DNA of 64,000 nucleotides, taken from assembly GCA_032139905.1 (NCBI GenBank), contig JAQJDB010000007.1, positions 248,001 to 312,000 of the forward strand, read 5' to 3'. This DNA is from Nitrospira sp. MA-1. GTDB lineage: Bacteria > Nitrospirota > Nitrospiria > Nitrospirales > UBA8639. The position numbers were made by a program, and so were the translations under genes. The notes under the pieces were generated by a model that saw only the letters and a list, made by a program, of their open reading frames with translations, had not been told where the DNA came from and ran no database searches. Every line of letters begins with the position of its first letter. Position 1 is the first letter of the stretch. This document shows, piece after piece, positions 55,112 to 63,569 of the stretch.

Positions 55112-55426
55112 CTATTTGGGCTTGGGTGTTGCAAAACGAATTTCATGAGCGACAAGATCGTCCGCTTCTTTCTCTGCCTCAGCCACAACCCGGTCTCCCA
55201 CTGCCGGACGAGCGGTGTTTGTCGTAATGCCATCGAGTTGGAAAATAGTCTTTTCCTGGATCATCAGAGTGACGGATTCACCTTTTGGAGTTGTCACAAC
55301 AATTTGTTCCTGTGCGGCTTCTGTGACCGTTCCGAAGATATGAATCGCTTTGCCGTGGGCAAACACAAAACTTGGGACCATCAAAAGCATGACCATCAGA
55401 ATAAACGCCATCATGTGTTTCATCAT
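55112..55426 (-). CDS. Small periplasmic protein, paralogue of the one at 39717-40040
   Basis: A 104-residue exported protein. ATG 55426 has AGGAG 5 bases upstream. A Met-rich signal ends VPSFVFA. The mature part AHGKAIHIFGTVTEAAQEQI, VVTTPKGESVTLMI and ARPAVGDRVVAEAE is closely parallel to the paralogue. The His-containing start of the mature chain is shared. It stands alone between the TonB-like and PepSY genes, with gaps on both sides. Confidence 0.75.
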   Translation of the reverse strand: MMKHMMAFILMVMLLMVPSFVFAHGKAIHIFGTVTEAAQEQIVVTTPKGESVTLMIQEKTIFQLDGITTNTARPAVGDRVVAEAEKEADDLVAHEIRFATPKPK

Positions 55427-56014
55427 CAATTCTCCTCAGTCCAATGTGTGTATGGTGCCGCGTACCTGTTGGGGTGAATGCAAGCTTGGCTCGTAACAGA
55501 AACGCTTCAGGTCAGGGTTCTTTTGCAATCTACGGAGAAAGCCTAAATTTGAGGTCGATCACCCAGGATTTTCCTCTAGGAAACAAAAGGCGCCCTCATG
55601 TGATGGAGGGATTGTTCCTGCTTTTTCAGTCTGATTGAGCGTAAGTTGAAAATGAACGATATAGAAGGAATGTCTGGTGGTCTACCAATGTCTGCTTACG
55701 GATGCAACAGTTTACTGAAACACATGGAAGACCGGATGACTCATGAGATCCCAAAAATATAGATCCCCCTAGATCCTGGTCCGAAAAGGCGGTGGTGAAT
55801 TCCGCACCTCAAACAACATCATCCTTCTAAGTTTAGAAAGGTCTGCAAAACCCATCGTGAGAGCCTCAGAACATACATTACTCCTTGTTAAATTGGTTCA
55901 TCCTTCCACCTCGTAGCTGGGCCAAACGGAGGCGAGGCGCACCAGAGAGGGAAAGTCGTGGGCTGGGAAATTCCTCACGCACAACGAATGGTGAGTGGAG
56001 GATGAGAAGGGCCT
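55427..56014. other. Intergenic region without a recognised gene
   Basis: About 590 bases between two minus-strand genes. No convincing frame; a weak CCCTC/GAGGG stem near 55590-55605 is the only structure noted. Confidence 0.4.
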
Positions 56015-57289
56015 TTAGATCCTTGTTTGGCTATAGAAGTTTTGCTTTGTGGAGGAAGTGCGAAGCCTGTTAGGAGCGCCACGCTTTTTCCGTTTGTGCT
56101 TCCAGCGCATCAGGCCGGTAACAAAGAGGACCGTGGGTACCAACCCCAGGATCATAATGCCGATCCGGCCAGGAAGACCGAAGGCTTCTCCACTGTGAAG
56201 AGGAAAGAGCCATCGCTCGAATGTATCACCTGCGGTGAATTGTTCGGGGTCATAGGTGTGGAGAATCTGCCCCCTGTATTGGTCAATCCAGAGTGCCCGA
56301 GCCGGGAGGATATCGGTGCGCTCATGGGGCCCCTTTTTCACGATTCGATAGAATCCTTCCTGTCCCTGGGGAAAGAAGATCCACTGAAACCGTCCATCGG
56401 CGTAATATCCATTGGCGATGGCCGCTGCCCGATCAAAGCCGATGGGTTGTTCACCAGGCAAAGGTCTGGACGCCAGGTCTTCTGGGACAAGCGTGATGGC
56501 AGAGGACATGCCGATCAGGTTCCTTCCAAAGTCGGGAAACACGAGATAGAGGCCGGAAGAGAGGGCTACTACCAACAGCACCGACGTATAAAGGCCGAGT
56601 GTTTTATGCAGATCGTAGACACGTCGGATACGCCCGGCTCCGCGTTTTATGGTAAAGGCTCCGCTCAATTGACCGAAAGACGGCCACCATAGGATCAGCC
56701 CGGACAAGAGAGAAACCAACAAGAGGAGAGCCAGCACTCCCACGACCGTTGAACCCCTCGCCCCCAGGGCGAGGGTACTATGTACACGGAGGACGAAATC
56801 AAAAAACGTTCCGCGCCATGGCCGCTCCAAATCAAGCCGTAAATGTTGTCCTTTGATTTGTGCCGTCTGTGGGTCAATGAAGACTTGATGCCACTCCAAT
56901 TGTTCAGGATTAGGTGCCGGGCGGCTGTAGCTCACCATGAATGCCGTATCAGGCATTCGTGGAAACACCAGCGCATAGGGGGTGCCATCAGATGGAATCG
57001 CCGTGTTGGCTGCCGCTACGATCTCGTCCAAGGGACGGAATTCGATCTGTTCCTCTTGCGGGTTGACTTTCCAAAGATCAGGATGCAGCCACACCTCAAG
57101 TTCTGGCCAAAACGCCAGTATACTTCCGGTTAAGCCGATGATCGCGAAGACCGCTCCTGGAATCAACCCGAGATATCTATGGATCTTGAGCCAGAAGGTG
57201 CGGCGCCTGTTTCGAGCGTCTCGATCCCGGCCTTCTCCTTTAGTACGCAATTCTGATTGACCCGATGAATGTGCGTGGGGCTCCGACAT
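56015..57289 (-). CDS. PepSY-associated transmembrane protein
   Basis: A 424-residue inner-membrane protein of the same PepSY_TM type as the one at 52923-54302, but diverged. The first helix is in GAVFAIIGLTGSILAFWPEL, then WLHPDLW. Later helices appear in VVGVLALLLLVSLLSGLILWW (in part), TSVLLVVALSSGLYLVF and IGIMILGLVPTVLFVTGLMRW (in part). HSGEAFGLPGR and YDLHKTLGLYTS carry conserved His. Its start overlaps the end of the receptor gene by 50 bases, so the pair is probably one operon for uptake of a metal complex. Confidence 0.85.
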   Translation of the reverse strand: MSEPHAHSSGQSELRTKGEGRDRDARNRRRTFWLKIHRYLGLIPGAVFAIIGLTGSILAFWPELEVWLHPDLWKVNPQEEQIEFRPLDEIVAAANTAIPSDGTPYALVFPRMPDTAFMVSYSRPAPNPEQLEWHQVFIDPQTAQIKGQHLRLDLERPWRGTFFDFVLRVHSTLALGARGSTVVGVLALLLLVSLLSGLILWWPSFGQLSGAFTIKRGAGRIRRVYDLHKTLGLYTSVLLVVALSSGLYLVFPDFGRNLIGMSSAITLVPEDLASRPLPGEQPIGFDRAAAIANGYYADGRFQWIFFPQGQEGFYRIVKKGPHERTDILPARALWIDQYRGQILHTYDPEQFTAGDTFERWLFPLHSGEAFGLPGRIGIMILGLVPTVLFVTGLMRWKHKRKKRGAPNRLRTSSTKQNFYSQTRI

Positions 57290-59573
57290 TAATGGAAAAA
57301 CGATCCCCCAAGGTTCCCCCGTAATACTTTTGATCTAGGAGATTATTGACATTCAACTGAAGGGTCATCCGGGCCATCGTAATCGGGATCTGGTATTTCA
57401 TTAACGCGTCGACTCGGGCAAAGCTGGGTAGTTGATAACTATTCTGATTGTCTCCTTGTCGCTTACCCTGGGCAAAAAGGCCGCCACCCACTGTTAATCC
57501 ACGCAGAGGCTCCTGCTGCATATTGTATGTAAGCCAGACACTCCCGGCATGCTTGGGCACATTCCAGAGCCGGTTCCCCTTGTTGTCCCCTTTCATGATC
57601 TCGGCATCGGTGTATGCATAGGTGGTGATGATACTCAACCCCTCGGTAATTCTTCCGGCGATGTCCACTTCAACCCCTTGACTGCGCGCTTCTCCCACAG
57701 CCTCGGAAAACGGTTGGCCGGGTACCTGGACCGGCAGATTCTCCTTGGTCAGATGGTAAAACGCCACAGTGCTGGTCAACCGATCGTTGAAAAATGCTGT
57801 TTTGAATCCCGCCTCATACTGTTCGGCATATTGCGGGTCGAGTATGTTGCCCGACGCATCGAACGCCAGATTCGCACTACCCAGGGCCTGGACATAATTG
57901 CCATACAGCGACAACCACTGCCAAGGTTGATAAACGATTCCCGCGCGAGGGTTAAACCGATTGTTTGTGGCTTTGTTAATGTTATATGTCGCATCAGCAA
58001 CGGATTGATCGGCACCGAAGGCCAATCCCAATTCTTGCGTGGCCCAATCATAGCGCCCGCCACCCAGAATATGGAGTTTATCGAACAGCGTGATCTGGTC
58101 CTGAAAATACAGACCGTTCCATTGTGTCCGTTGGTCGATAAAAAAATTGTTTTTGACTCCGGCTAAATCTGTCGGATCGTATTGTGGATTGTAAATATTG
58201 ATGGGGTTGGCAGCCAGGGATGTGGACTTCACTTCCGTAAACCCCCCGTAATAATCCCATCCCACCAATACATTATGCTCGATGCCGGCTGTATCAAATC
58301 GTCCGGTGAGATCGACGGTACCCATATAGGTATTTCCAGTCGCATTGCCTTTATAAAAGAATCGTTGTAATTCACCCGTCTGCTCATCCAGGCTTCCTCC
58401 CGATGTCTGCGGGTCTACGACGTCTCTGCGAGCGTAGTTAAACCGGGCACGGACTTTCCAATTCTCGTGAATGGCATGAGTCAACGTGGCGGTCGAGTTG
58501 TAGAACCCGGTGTTGCTCTTATCGGTCGTCGGTTCGCCAAGATACCGTGATCTGGGAATGGAGGCGGGGCGGTTACCCACGGCCACGATTCCGTGATCTT
58601 CACGGGTATCTTGGTTGAGATAATTAAAATCTAGATCCAATTGGGTGCGTGGAGTCATTTTCCAGGTCAGCGAAGGCGCGACAAAGATCCGCTTGGTAAA
58701 GCCGTAATCGCGAAAGGAATCTTTATTCAGGTACTCCAGGTTGAATCGATAGAGCAATGTCCCATCGGTCGTCAGTCGGCCGGTGGCGTCGGCGGTGGTT
58801 CGATATTCGTTGTACGAGCCGAATTGCTGATTCAACGAATACATGGATTCGGCTTGAGGCCGTTTGGTGACCAGATTAATCATGCCGCCGGGTTCTATCC
58901 GGCCATAAAGATTTGCTGCGGCGCCTTTGACAACTTCGATGCGTTCGATATTGGCCAGCGGGAGTCGATCAGCCGATAATCGAAACCCGTCTCGATAGTT
59001 GTTGAAATTTGTATTGAATCCGCGAATGATAAATTCTTCGCCAAAACCACCGAACGTAAATCCGGGAAATACCCCACTGACATTTTTGACGGCATCCTCG
59101 ATCTGAATGGCCTGTTGATCCTGAAGCACGGCCTGCGGGATCACTTGGATAGAAATGGGCGTCTCCATGATCGAGGTATCGGTTTTGGTCGCGCTCGTCG
59201 CACGCTCCACGTTATAGGACTCGCGTTGCGCCGTGACATGAACCGGTTTGGCTTCCACCACCGGCACCTCTACCTTGTCCTGGTCTCCCATCGCTTGGCC
59301 CGAGCCGATCGGGGGGAATGGTAGAAGAGGGATGCGTGGTTCGGGGACGGGAGCCGGAGCCGGATCAAGTGGCTTGGGTCCCTCGGCCGTTTTGGTTGAT
59401 GGAAGTGACTGTTCCGCTTGATTCTGTGTGGGTGGCACCGGCTTGGCCGGTCCCATGCAGGCAGTCAACTCGGTGAGGCAGAAGAGCGTCGCGACAATAT
59501 ATACGACCCTCGTGAGGGAACGGGAACATGTGGGCATTCGAGTGGTGACCCGAGAGGATCCGGCTGAACTCAT
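57240..59573 (-). CDS. TonB-dependent siderophore-type receptor with lipobox-like signal
   Basis: A 777-residue receptor. The N-terminus has a hydrophobic stretch ending LTELTAC (Cys at residue 39, or 27 from the second ATG), which fits a lipobox, followed by a Pro-rich spacer (PVPPTQNQAEQ; PAPAPVPEPRIPLLPFPP). A plug of the siderophore-receptor type follows (TSIMETPISIQVIPQAVLQD, in part; ERIEVVKGAAANLYGRIEPGG, in part). The barrel ends GAPRTFIGSIRIAY. GGAG lies 10 bases before the ATG. The ligand is probably a ferric or other metal complex. Confidence 0.9.
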   Translation of the reverse strand: MSSAGSSRVTTRMPTCSRSLTRVVYIVATLFCLTELTACMGPAKPVPPTQNQAEQSLPSTKTAEGPKPLDPAPAPVPEPRIPLLPFPPIGSGQAMGDQDKVEVPVVEAKPVHVTAQRESYNVERATSATKTDTSIMETPISIQVIPQAVLQDQQAIQIEDAVKNVSGVFPGFTFGGFGEEFIIRGFNTNFNNYRDGFRLSADRLPLANIERIEVVKGAAANLYGRIEPGGMINLVTKRPQAESMYSLNQQFGSYNEYRTTADATGRLTTDGTLLYRFNLEYLNKDSFRDYGFTKRIFVAPSLTWKMTPRTQLDLDFNYLNQDTREDHGIVAVGNRPASIPRSRYLGEPTTDKSNTGFYNSTATLTHAIHENWKVRARFNYARRDVVDPQTSGGSLDEQTGELQRFFYKGNATGNTYMGTVDLTGRFDTAGIEHNVLVGWDYYGGFTEVKSTSLAANPINIYNPQYDPTDLAGVKNNFFIDQRTQWNGLYFQDQITLFDKLHILGGGRYDWATQELGLAFGADQSVADATYNINKATNNRFNPRAGIVYQPWQWLSLYGNYVQALGSANLAFDASGNILDPQYAEQYEAGFKTAFFNDRLTSTVAFYHLTKENLPVQVPGQPFSEAVGEARSQGVEVDIAGRITEGLSIITTYAYTDAEIMKGDNKGNRLWNVPKHAGSVWLTYNMQQEPLRGLTVGGGLFAQGKRQGDNQNSYQLPSFARVDALMKYQIPITMARMTLQLNVNNLLDQKYYGGTLGDRFSINVGAPRTFIGSIRIAY

Positions 59574-59802
59574 AGTAATACGCTCCTACCTGAGCACCCT
59601 GGATGGAGGGACGTCAGTACTGTGTGATGCAGACGGTTCGGTTCCGGGAGCGAGACTCGGCATGCCCGTGGTGGGAGGAAACAGTGTGAGGAGAGACCCC
59701 TTCCTGCTCACATCGCGAGATGTCAGTCCCAGGGCACACGCGTCGACACGGACCAGGCCGACTGCAGCTCATGATTAATCAAACGTTGTGTGGTGCTTGT
59801 AA

Positions 59803-60219
59803 TTAGGAGATGCGTGCGCTGAAGGGAGGACTGCGGCCATGCGCGGCAATCAACGGACTGTCGGGCAGCGAAATAACTTGAGTGACCAGTGGCGCGAGAA
59901 CGGACCCCTGCACCGGCATGTATGGCTTGTCCGGCAGGAGAAGCATCTGATCGTCCTGATACACCGTACAGGCCCATCCGACGAATGGGTTGAAAGTGGA
60001 TTGACCATGCTGACAATGGCTATGGGAGCCTGCCGCATGGATATGCACGGTGCGGATTGTCCTGATCTCCCAATCCGCGACGCAGATATAGGCCCCGAAG
60101 GCGGCCACAAACCGGATGCCGATCAGCAGACAGATCAGCCATAGACTGAACTGTCCAGGCTGTCGAGTCACAGGCCTATAGGGAAGAGCGGGGGTTCTTA
60201 GTTGGGTGTTGGTCATCAT
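59803..60219 (-). CDS. Small membrane protein with a His/Cys cluster
   Basis: A 138-residue frame upstream of the receptor on the same strand. One membrane helix (LWLICLLIGIRFVAAFGAYI) is followed by HIHAAGSHSHCQHGQ, then WACTVYQDD. The His/Cys cluster suggests metal binding, and the position suits a DUF2946-like accessory. The ribosome binding site is weak, so I am only moderately sure it is translated. Confidence 0.5.
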   Translation of the reverse strand: MMTNTQLRTPALPYRPVTRQPGQFSLWLICLLIGIRFVAAFGAYICVADWEIRTIRTVHIHAAGSHSHCQHGQSTFNPFVGWACTVYQDDQMLLLPDKPYMPVQGSVLAPLVTQVISLPDSPLIAAHGRSPPFSARIS

Positions 60220-60237
60220 GCGGGGTGAGAGGACATA

Positions 60238-60255
60238 TTCTCAGTACATTGAGAA
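60238..60255. promoter_or_regulatory. Perfect inverted repeat, candidate operator of the metal-uptake group
   Basis: TTCTCA-GTACAT-TGAGAA lies 19 bases upstream of the small membrane protein start, inside an AT-rich region. Position and symmetry suit a repressor site; the half-sites only loosely recall a Fur box. The assignment is speculative. Confidence 0.35.
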
Positions 60256-60667
60256 CAGCAGAGGGAAGTCGTGCAATTTCATCCATTTCATCATGATAAA
60301 TAATGAATTCAATATTTCGATATAGAGTACAGGAGCATGGTTGTATCAGAGCCATACTGGTCCGGCTACCGACGTGTACTGACCGATACTACAGTTATCG
60401 TGGTGAAACAAGATTGTTTTATCTACACATCAGACCCAGGCTGACCCGTAGGAAGCTGATTCGTCGCGCTGGCATGATACAGAATCTACATGGCCGCTCT
60501 TTGGTGAAGAGATTGTGTTGTGTGGTAACTCCTCCGTCAGTGTTACGAGCGAATTGTATCCAGAATGTAGCGGGAAATGGGAATGGCTCAGGCCTATGTC
60601 AATCCTTGGTTCCCCCGATCCGCCAATGAATTGTTCTGGAAAAGCGGGACAAGTGAGAATAAAAAAA

Positions 60668-60713
60668 CAGGGTGAAGGCCAAGGAGGTTGCAAGTCCCAA
60701 TGCCTTCACCCTG
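60668..60713. repeat. Hairpin element, copy 1
   Basis: A perfect 12-bp stem CAGGGTGAAGGC (60668-60679) and GCCTTCACCCTG (60702-60713) encloses a 22-base loop containing AAGGAGGTTGCA. Seven A precede it, so on the minus strand it reads as a stem followed by seven T, like a terminator. A related copy is at 63435-63481. The rest of 60256-61150 holds no gene that I trust. Confidence 0.7.
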
Positions 60714-61150
60714 ACAGGGAGCGGGGTGGGTCAGGGATGAGTCACGCCGCTCCGATTGATGCTTGAAGAGTGCAGTGATCTCTCAGCGTCAAGGGAAAAT
60801 GTATCCTATCCGGTGAGATTGTTCTACCGATCTCTACTGATCGGTGCTACATCCGTGAATAATTCTGGAAAATATGTTCATGTAACTATTGTTATTTTGA
60901 TAGTTCTCCCTTACGAACCCGTTAGGAAAAACCGCGGTTCCATATCATGCTCCTTCTCAAGCTTTCTTGAGACCATGTCGGTATCTTTTCCTGGCATTCG
61001 AAAAATTATGAAGTGAAAAAATATGTTGCAACGATTGGTTAATGAAGGCGTGGTTTGGTAGCGAGATCTTCCATCACAGGATATATTTCTTCCGGTTGTT
61101 CGAAAATTTTCGCATCCATGTTCACATTCACCAAAGAGGAGGATTCTGGT

Positions 61151-61807
61151 ATGCCGTGCATGCAAGTTGGTCAATGGTATCGGGTGGGCTCAGGAATGTG
61201 TGTCGTGTTGGCAGTGGGGTTCTTGATGCAATCGGTCGCCATGGCCAATCCCCATGAGCCAAGGGAAGTCGGGCCCTATACCTTAGCCGTCGGGTTTAGG
61301 ATCGAACCGGCATTTGAGGATGCCGTTAATGCCCTTGATTTTTTTGTGACCCGAACATCAGACGGGAAGCCTATCAGCGTGAGTAACGGAGATGTGGTGG
61401 ATATTGAAGCGCAGGTTCAGTTCCGAAAGGAAGAAAGTATGGGTTCTGCGATCATTCAGGAGGATCGACTTGCCAAACCCGAGCAGGCCTTCGGAGCCGA
61501 CAATCGGTACAATGCCTGGTTCAAACCCACGATTGACGGGGCCTATGGGTTCAGAGTCAGGGGGGAGATCAATGATCTCAGCGACCCGCAAGCCGGGCCG
61601 CTATTTTTTGATGAAGTGTGGGTCTGCGGGGCCGGAACCCAAAATCCCCAAGGCAGCCGGTTTGGCTGTGTGGAAGATCCGCAAACATTCCCCAAAGGTG
61701 TTCTTGATCACCGAGGCATAGACCACCATGGGTATCAGGACGATGATAGAAGAAAATTTTTCAAGGAAGGGGGATCGCGTAAGCACGGATCCCGCGATCG
61801 AGACTGA
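61151..61807 (+). CDS. Exported protein of unknown function
   Basis: A 218-residue protein. GAGGAGG precedes ATG 61151; the frame opens at 61055. The signal peptide (MCVVLAVGFLMQSVAMA) is cleaved near ANPHE. The mature domain starts GPYTLAVGFRIEPAFEDAVN and continues with strand-like segments (GDVVDIEAQVQF; YNAWFKPTIDGAYGFRVRGE), suggesting an Ig-like beta fold of the YtkA/copper-protein kind, but no family is certain. Two Cys (VCGAG, FGCVED) may pair. The His-rich C-terminus (DHRGIDHHGYQDDD) could bind metal. Confidence 0.7.
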   Translation: MPCMQVGQWYRVGSGMCVVLAVGFLMQSVAMANPHEPREVGPYTLAVGFRIEPAFEDAVNALDFFVTRTSDGKPISVSNGDVVDIEAQVQFRKEESMGSAIIQEDRLAKPEQAFGADNRYNAWFKPTIDGAYGFRVRGEINDLSDPQAGPLFFDEVWVCGAGTQNPQGSRFGCVEDPQTFPKGVLDHRGIDHHGYQDDDRRKFFKEGGSRKHGSRDRD

Positions 61808-61813
61808 GAAACA

Positions 61814-62086
61814 TCATTGGCATTTCATCGGTGACTTCAGCGAGGGGGGAATTCGCGCATGCGTGTTCTCCCTCATCGTGGATTTGAGCGGTGGTGTGGC
61901 CGGGAGAAGCGATGATGGCCCTCTCCATTGTATTTTTTCTTGAATTTCCGTGACGATTCCATTCTGATCGAAGATAATCCCGATTTCCGTGTTTCGGCGG
62001 TGAGCACGGGTAATCGCAACCTGGGCCACCCCGATGGGTGGGACACGGGTTTGAAGATGAAGATAATGATCCTGTGTCGTGAGTAA
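61814..62086 (-). pseudogene. Possible remnant of a small gene
   Basis: On the minus strand one frame reads NYLLTTQDHYLHLQTRVPPI, GVAQVAITRAHRRNTEIGII and FDQNGIVTEIQEKIQW without a proper start: a TAG lies 6 bases before the N. The composition looks protein-like, with a BamE-like strand pattern. It could be the 3' part of a decayed gene or chance. It sits between the exported protein and VKOR genes. Confidence 0.3.
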
Positions 62087-62179
62087 ATAGTTCCACTATC
62101 CGGGGTCGAGAATGTGGGGTACAGGGAAGGTCGGCAACGGAGGTCTAATGAGATGGAGGGGAAGACAATGCCGGATCGT

Positions 62180-63067
62180 TTACTCCTGCCAATCGAATCC
62201 GGAGGCTCGTGCCAATTCCTGTGGGGTCTTGAGTCCGGTTAACCGTCGTTCTCCAATAATCCAGGTTGGGTATGTTTTGATGTCGGCCTTGAAGCAGGGG
62301 GCGGTGAGACCGCTTCCTCTTCCGCCCGAACTGCATTCCACATATGGGAGCCGTTTAGCTGATGAGAGAAATGTGGCTTTCTGTTCCTGGCAACGAGGGC
62401 ACCAATAGGCGCCATAAAACTTGGCGCCGGTGTCATTGAGATGGATGGCGAGTGCCTGCAGTTGCGGATCTTCAGGGCCTGCCGCCGGGTCAAACCAACC
62501 TCCATAGTGCAGGTGGAGCCCGCCAACGATGAGTAGTCCAACCACGACTGCCTCTTTCAACGACTTCGTCCAATTGGGAGGACGTTGAATGAGAGCGAGA
62601 CCCAGTATGGTCGTGATGATGGCAAATGAAGTCAGGCAATAGGGACAGGTGGCTTCGATCTCCATGACCGAGACGATGGTCAGGTAGGCGCTAACCGCGA
62701 ATCCACTCATGGCCACGTAAATCAACGCCGATCCGCTACCGGACTGGCCGCGGCCGGACCACACCAACCCCGCGATTACCATATAGGTCACGAAACCCCA
62801 CAAGGCCATGGGAATTCCCAGAAATGTAGCCCATCGGCTGCTCTGCACAATGTCACAGCCCGAACCCTCGCTGCAAAATGCCGGGTGAACCTCGAATGAT
62901 GCCGTATAGGTCAGGTAGGCGGTTAACATCAGTCCGGCACCGGCCAGGATGATGAGGAGAAGATCGATTAGGGTTTTCGAACCTGAGTGCAGGGAAGCCG
63001 GAGTGTTCGATGTCTTTCTTGGAGCTTCGGTGTCGACTGAGTGTTTTTGTCTTTTTGATTTTGCCAT
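62180..63067 (-). CDS. Vitamin K epoxide reductase (VKOR) family protein fused to a thioredoxin-like domain
   Basis: A 295-residue inner-membrane protein involved in disulfide bond formation. The VKOR part has four to five helices with the conserved Cys pair in FCSEGSGCDIVQSSRW, the Ser/Trp that follow, and the active site ATCPYCLTSFA. The C-terminal thioredoxin-like domain faces the periplasm with YWCPRCQEQKATF and the cis-Pro region TYPTWIIGERRLTG. The two domains act in series: the thioredoxin domain oxidises substrates and VKOR passes electrons to quinone. ATG 63067 or 63094 may be used. Single-gene fusions of this kind replace DsbA/DsbB in several phyla. Confidence 0.92.
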   Translation of the reverse strand: MAKSKRQKHSVDTEAPRKTSNTPASLHSGSKTLIDLLLIILAGAGLMLTAYLTYTASFEVHPAFCSEGSGCDIVQSSRWATFLGIPMALWGFVTYMVIAGLVWSGRGQSGSGSALIYVAMSGFAVSAYLTIVSVMEIEATCPYCLTSFAIITTILGLALIQRPPNWTKSLKEAVVVGLLIVGGLHLHYGGWFDPAAGPEDPQLQALAIHLNDTGAKFYGAYWCPRCQEQKATFLSSAKRLPYVECSSGGRGSGLTAPCFKADIKTYPTWIIGERRLTGLKTPQELARASGFDWQE

Positions 63068-63434
63068 AGCGCGACTCGTGAAAGAGTGTATCATGGGATT
63101 CCTGCCAATGAAATCCCGACAATCAATGTATCAGAAACTCCCGACCGTGGGTGAGACTTTTGATGAGGCCATGTCAGGCGGGTAGCCTCCAAAGATGAAT
63201 TGCTGAGCACGGGATCGAAATTTCAAACGGCTTTTGGTCCTTCAAGGTCTTGCTTGAAAAAGGGATAGGGTCGGGCCCTTGTCTGCCGTTATGTTTCAGG
63301 ATTGGATAGGGTGATAGTCTTTCGGTCATTGGTTCTGAGTGATTGGATGCCGGAGTAGGGACCTCTTAGGCTGAATATTTTTGACCCCTGATGAGCGGTG
63401 TTGAGGAGGGAAGAGGCGGGGTGCGCATAGGAGC

Positions 63435-63481
63435 AGGGTGAAGGTCTAGGAGGCTGCAGGAGTGCAATCCACCTTCACCCT
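63435..63481. repeat. Hairpin element, copy 2
   Basis: AGGGTGAAGG (63435-63444) and CCTTCACCCT (63472-63481) form a perfect 10-bp stem. The loop contains TAGGAGGCTGCA, close to AAGGAGGTTGCA in the copy at 60668-60713. It lies 88 bases beyond the 3' end of the cytochrome P460 gene. The remainder of 63095-63569 shows no gene. Confidence 0.7.
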
Positions 63482-63569
63482 ACTCGTCCAAGGTTGGAGG
63501 CCGGTCCGTCCCTGGATGTTCTACGCTGTTCTGTTTTTCCTGGAGCCAGGAAAGGATGCATTGTTTTGG

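Noticed and set aside
59580-59770. Possible cobalamin riboswitch upstream of the receptor gene
   Set aside because: The B12-box and the CCGGGACTG-type core are not present in either strand.
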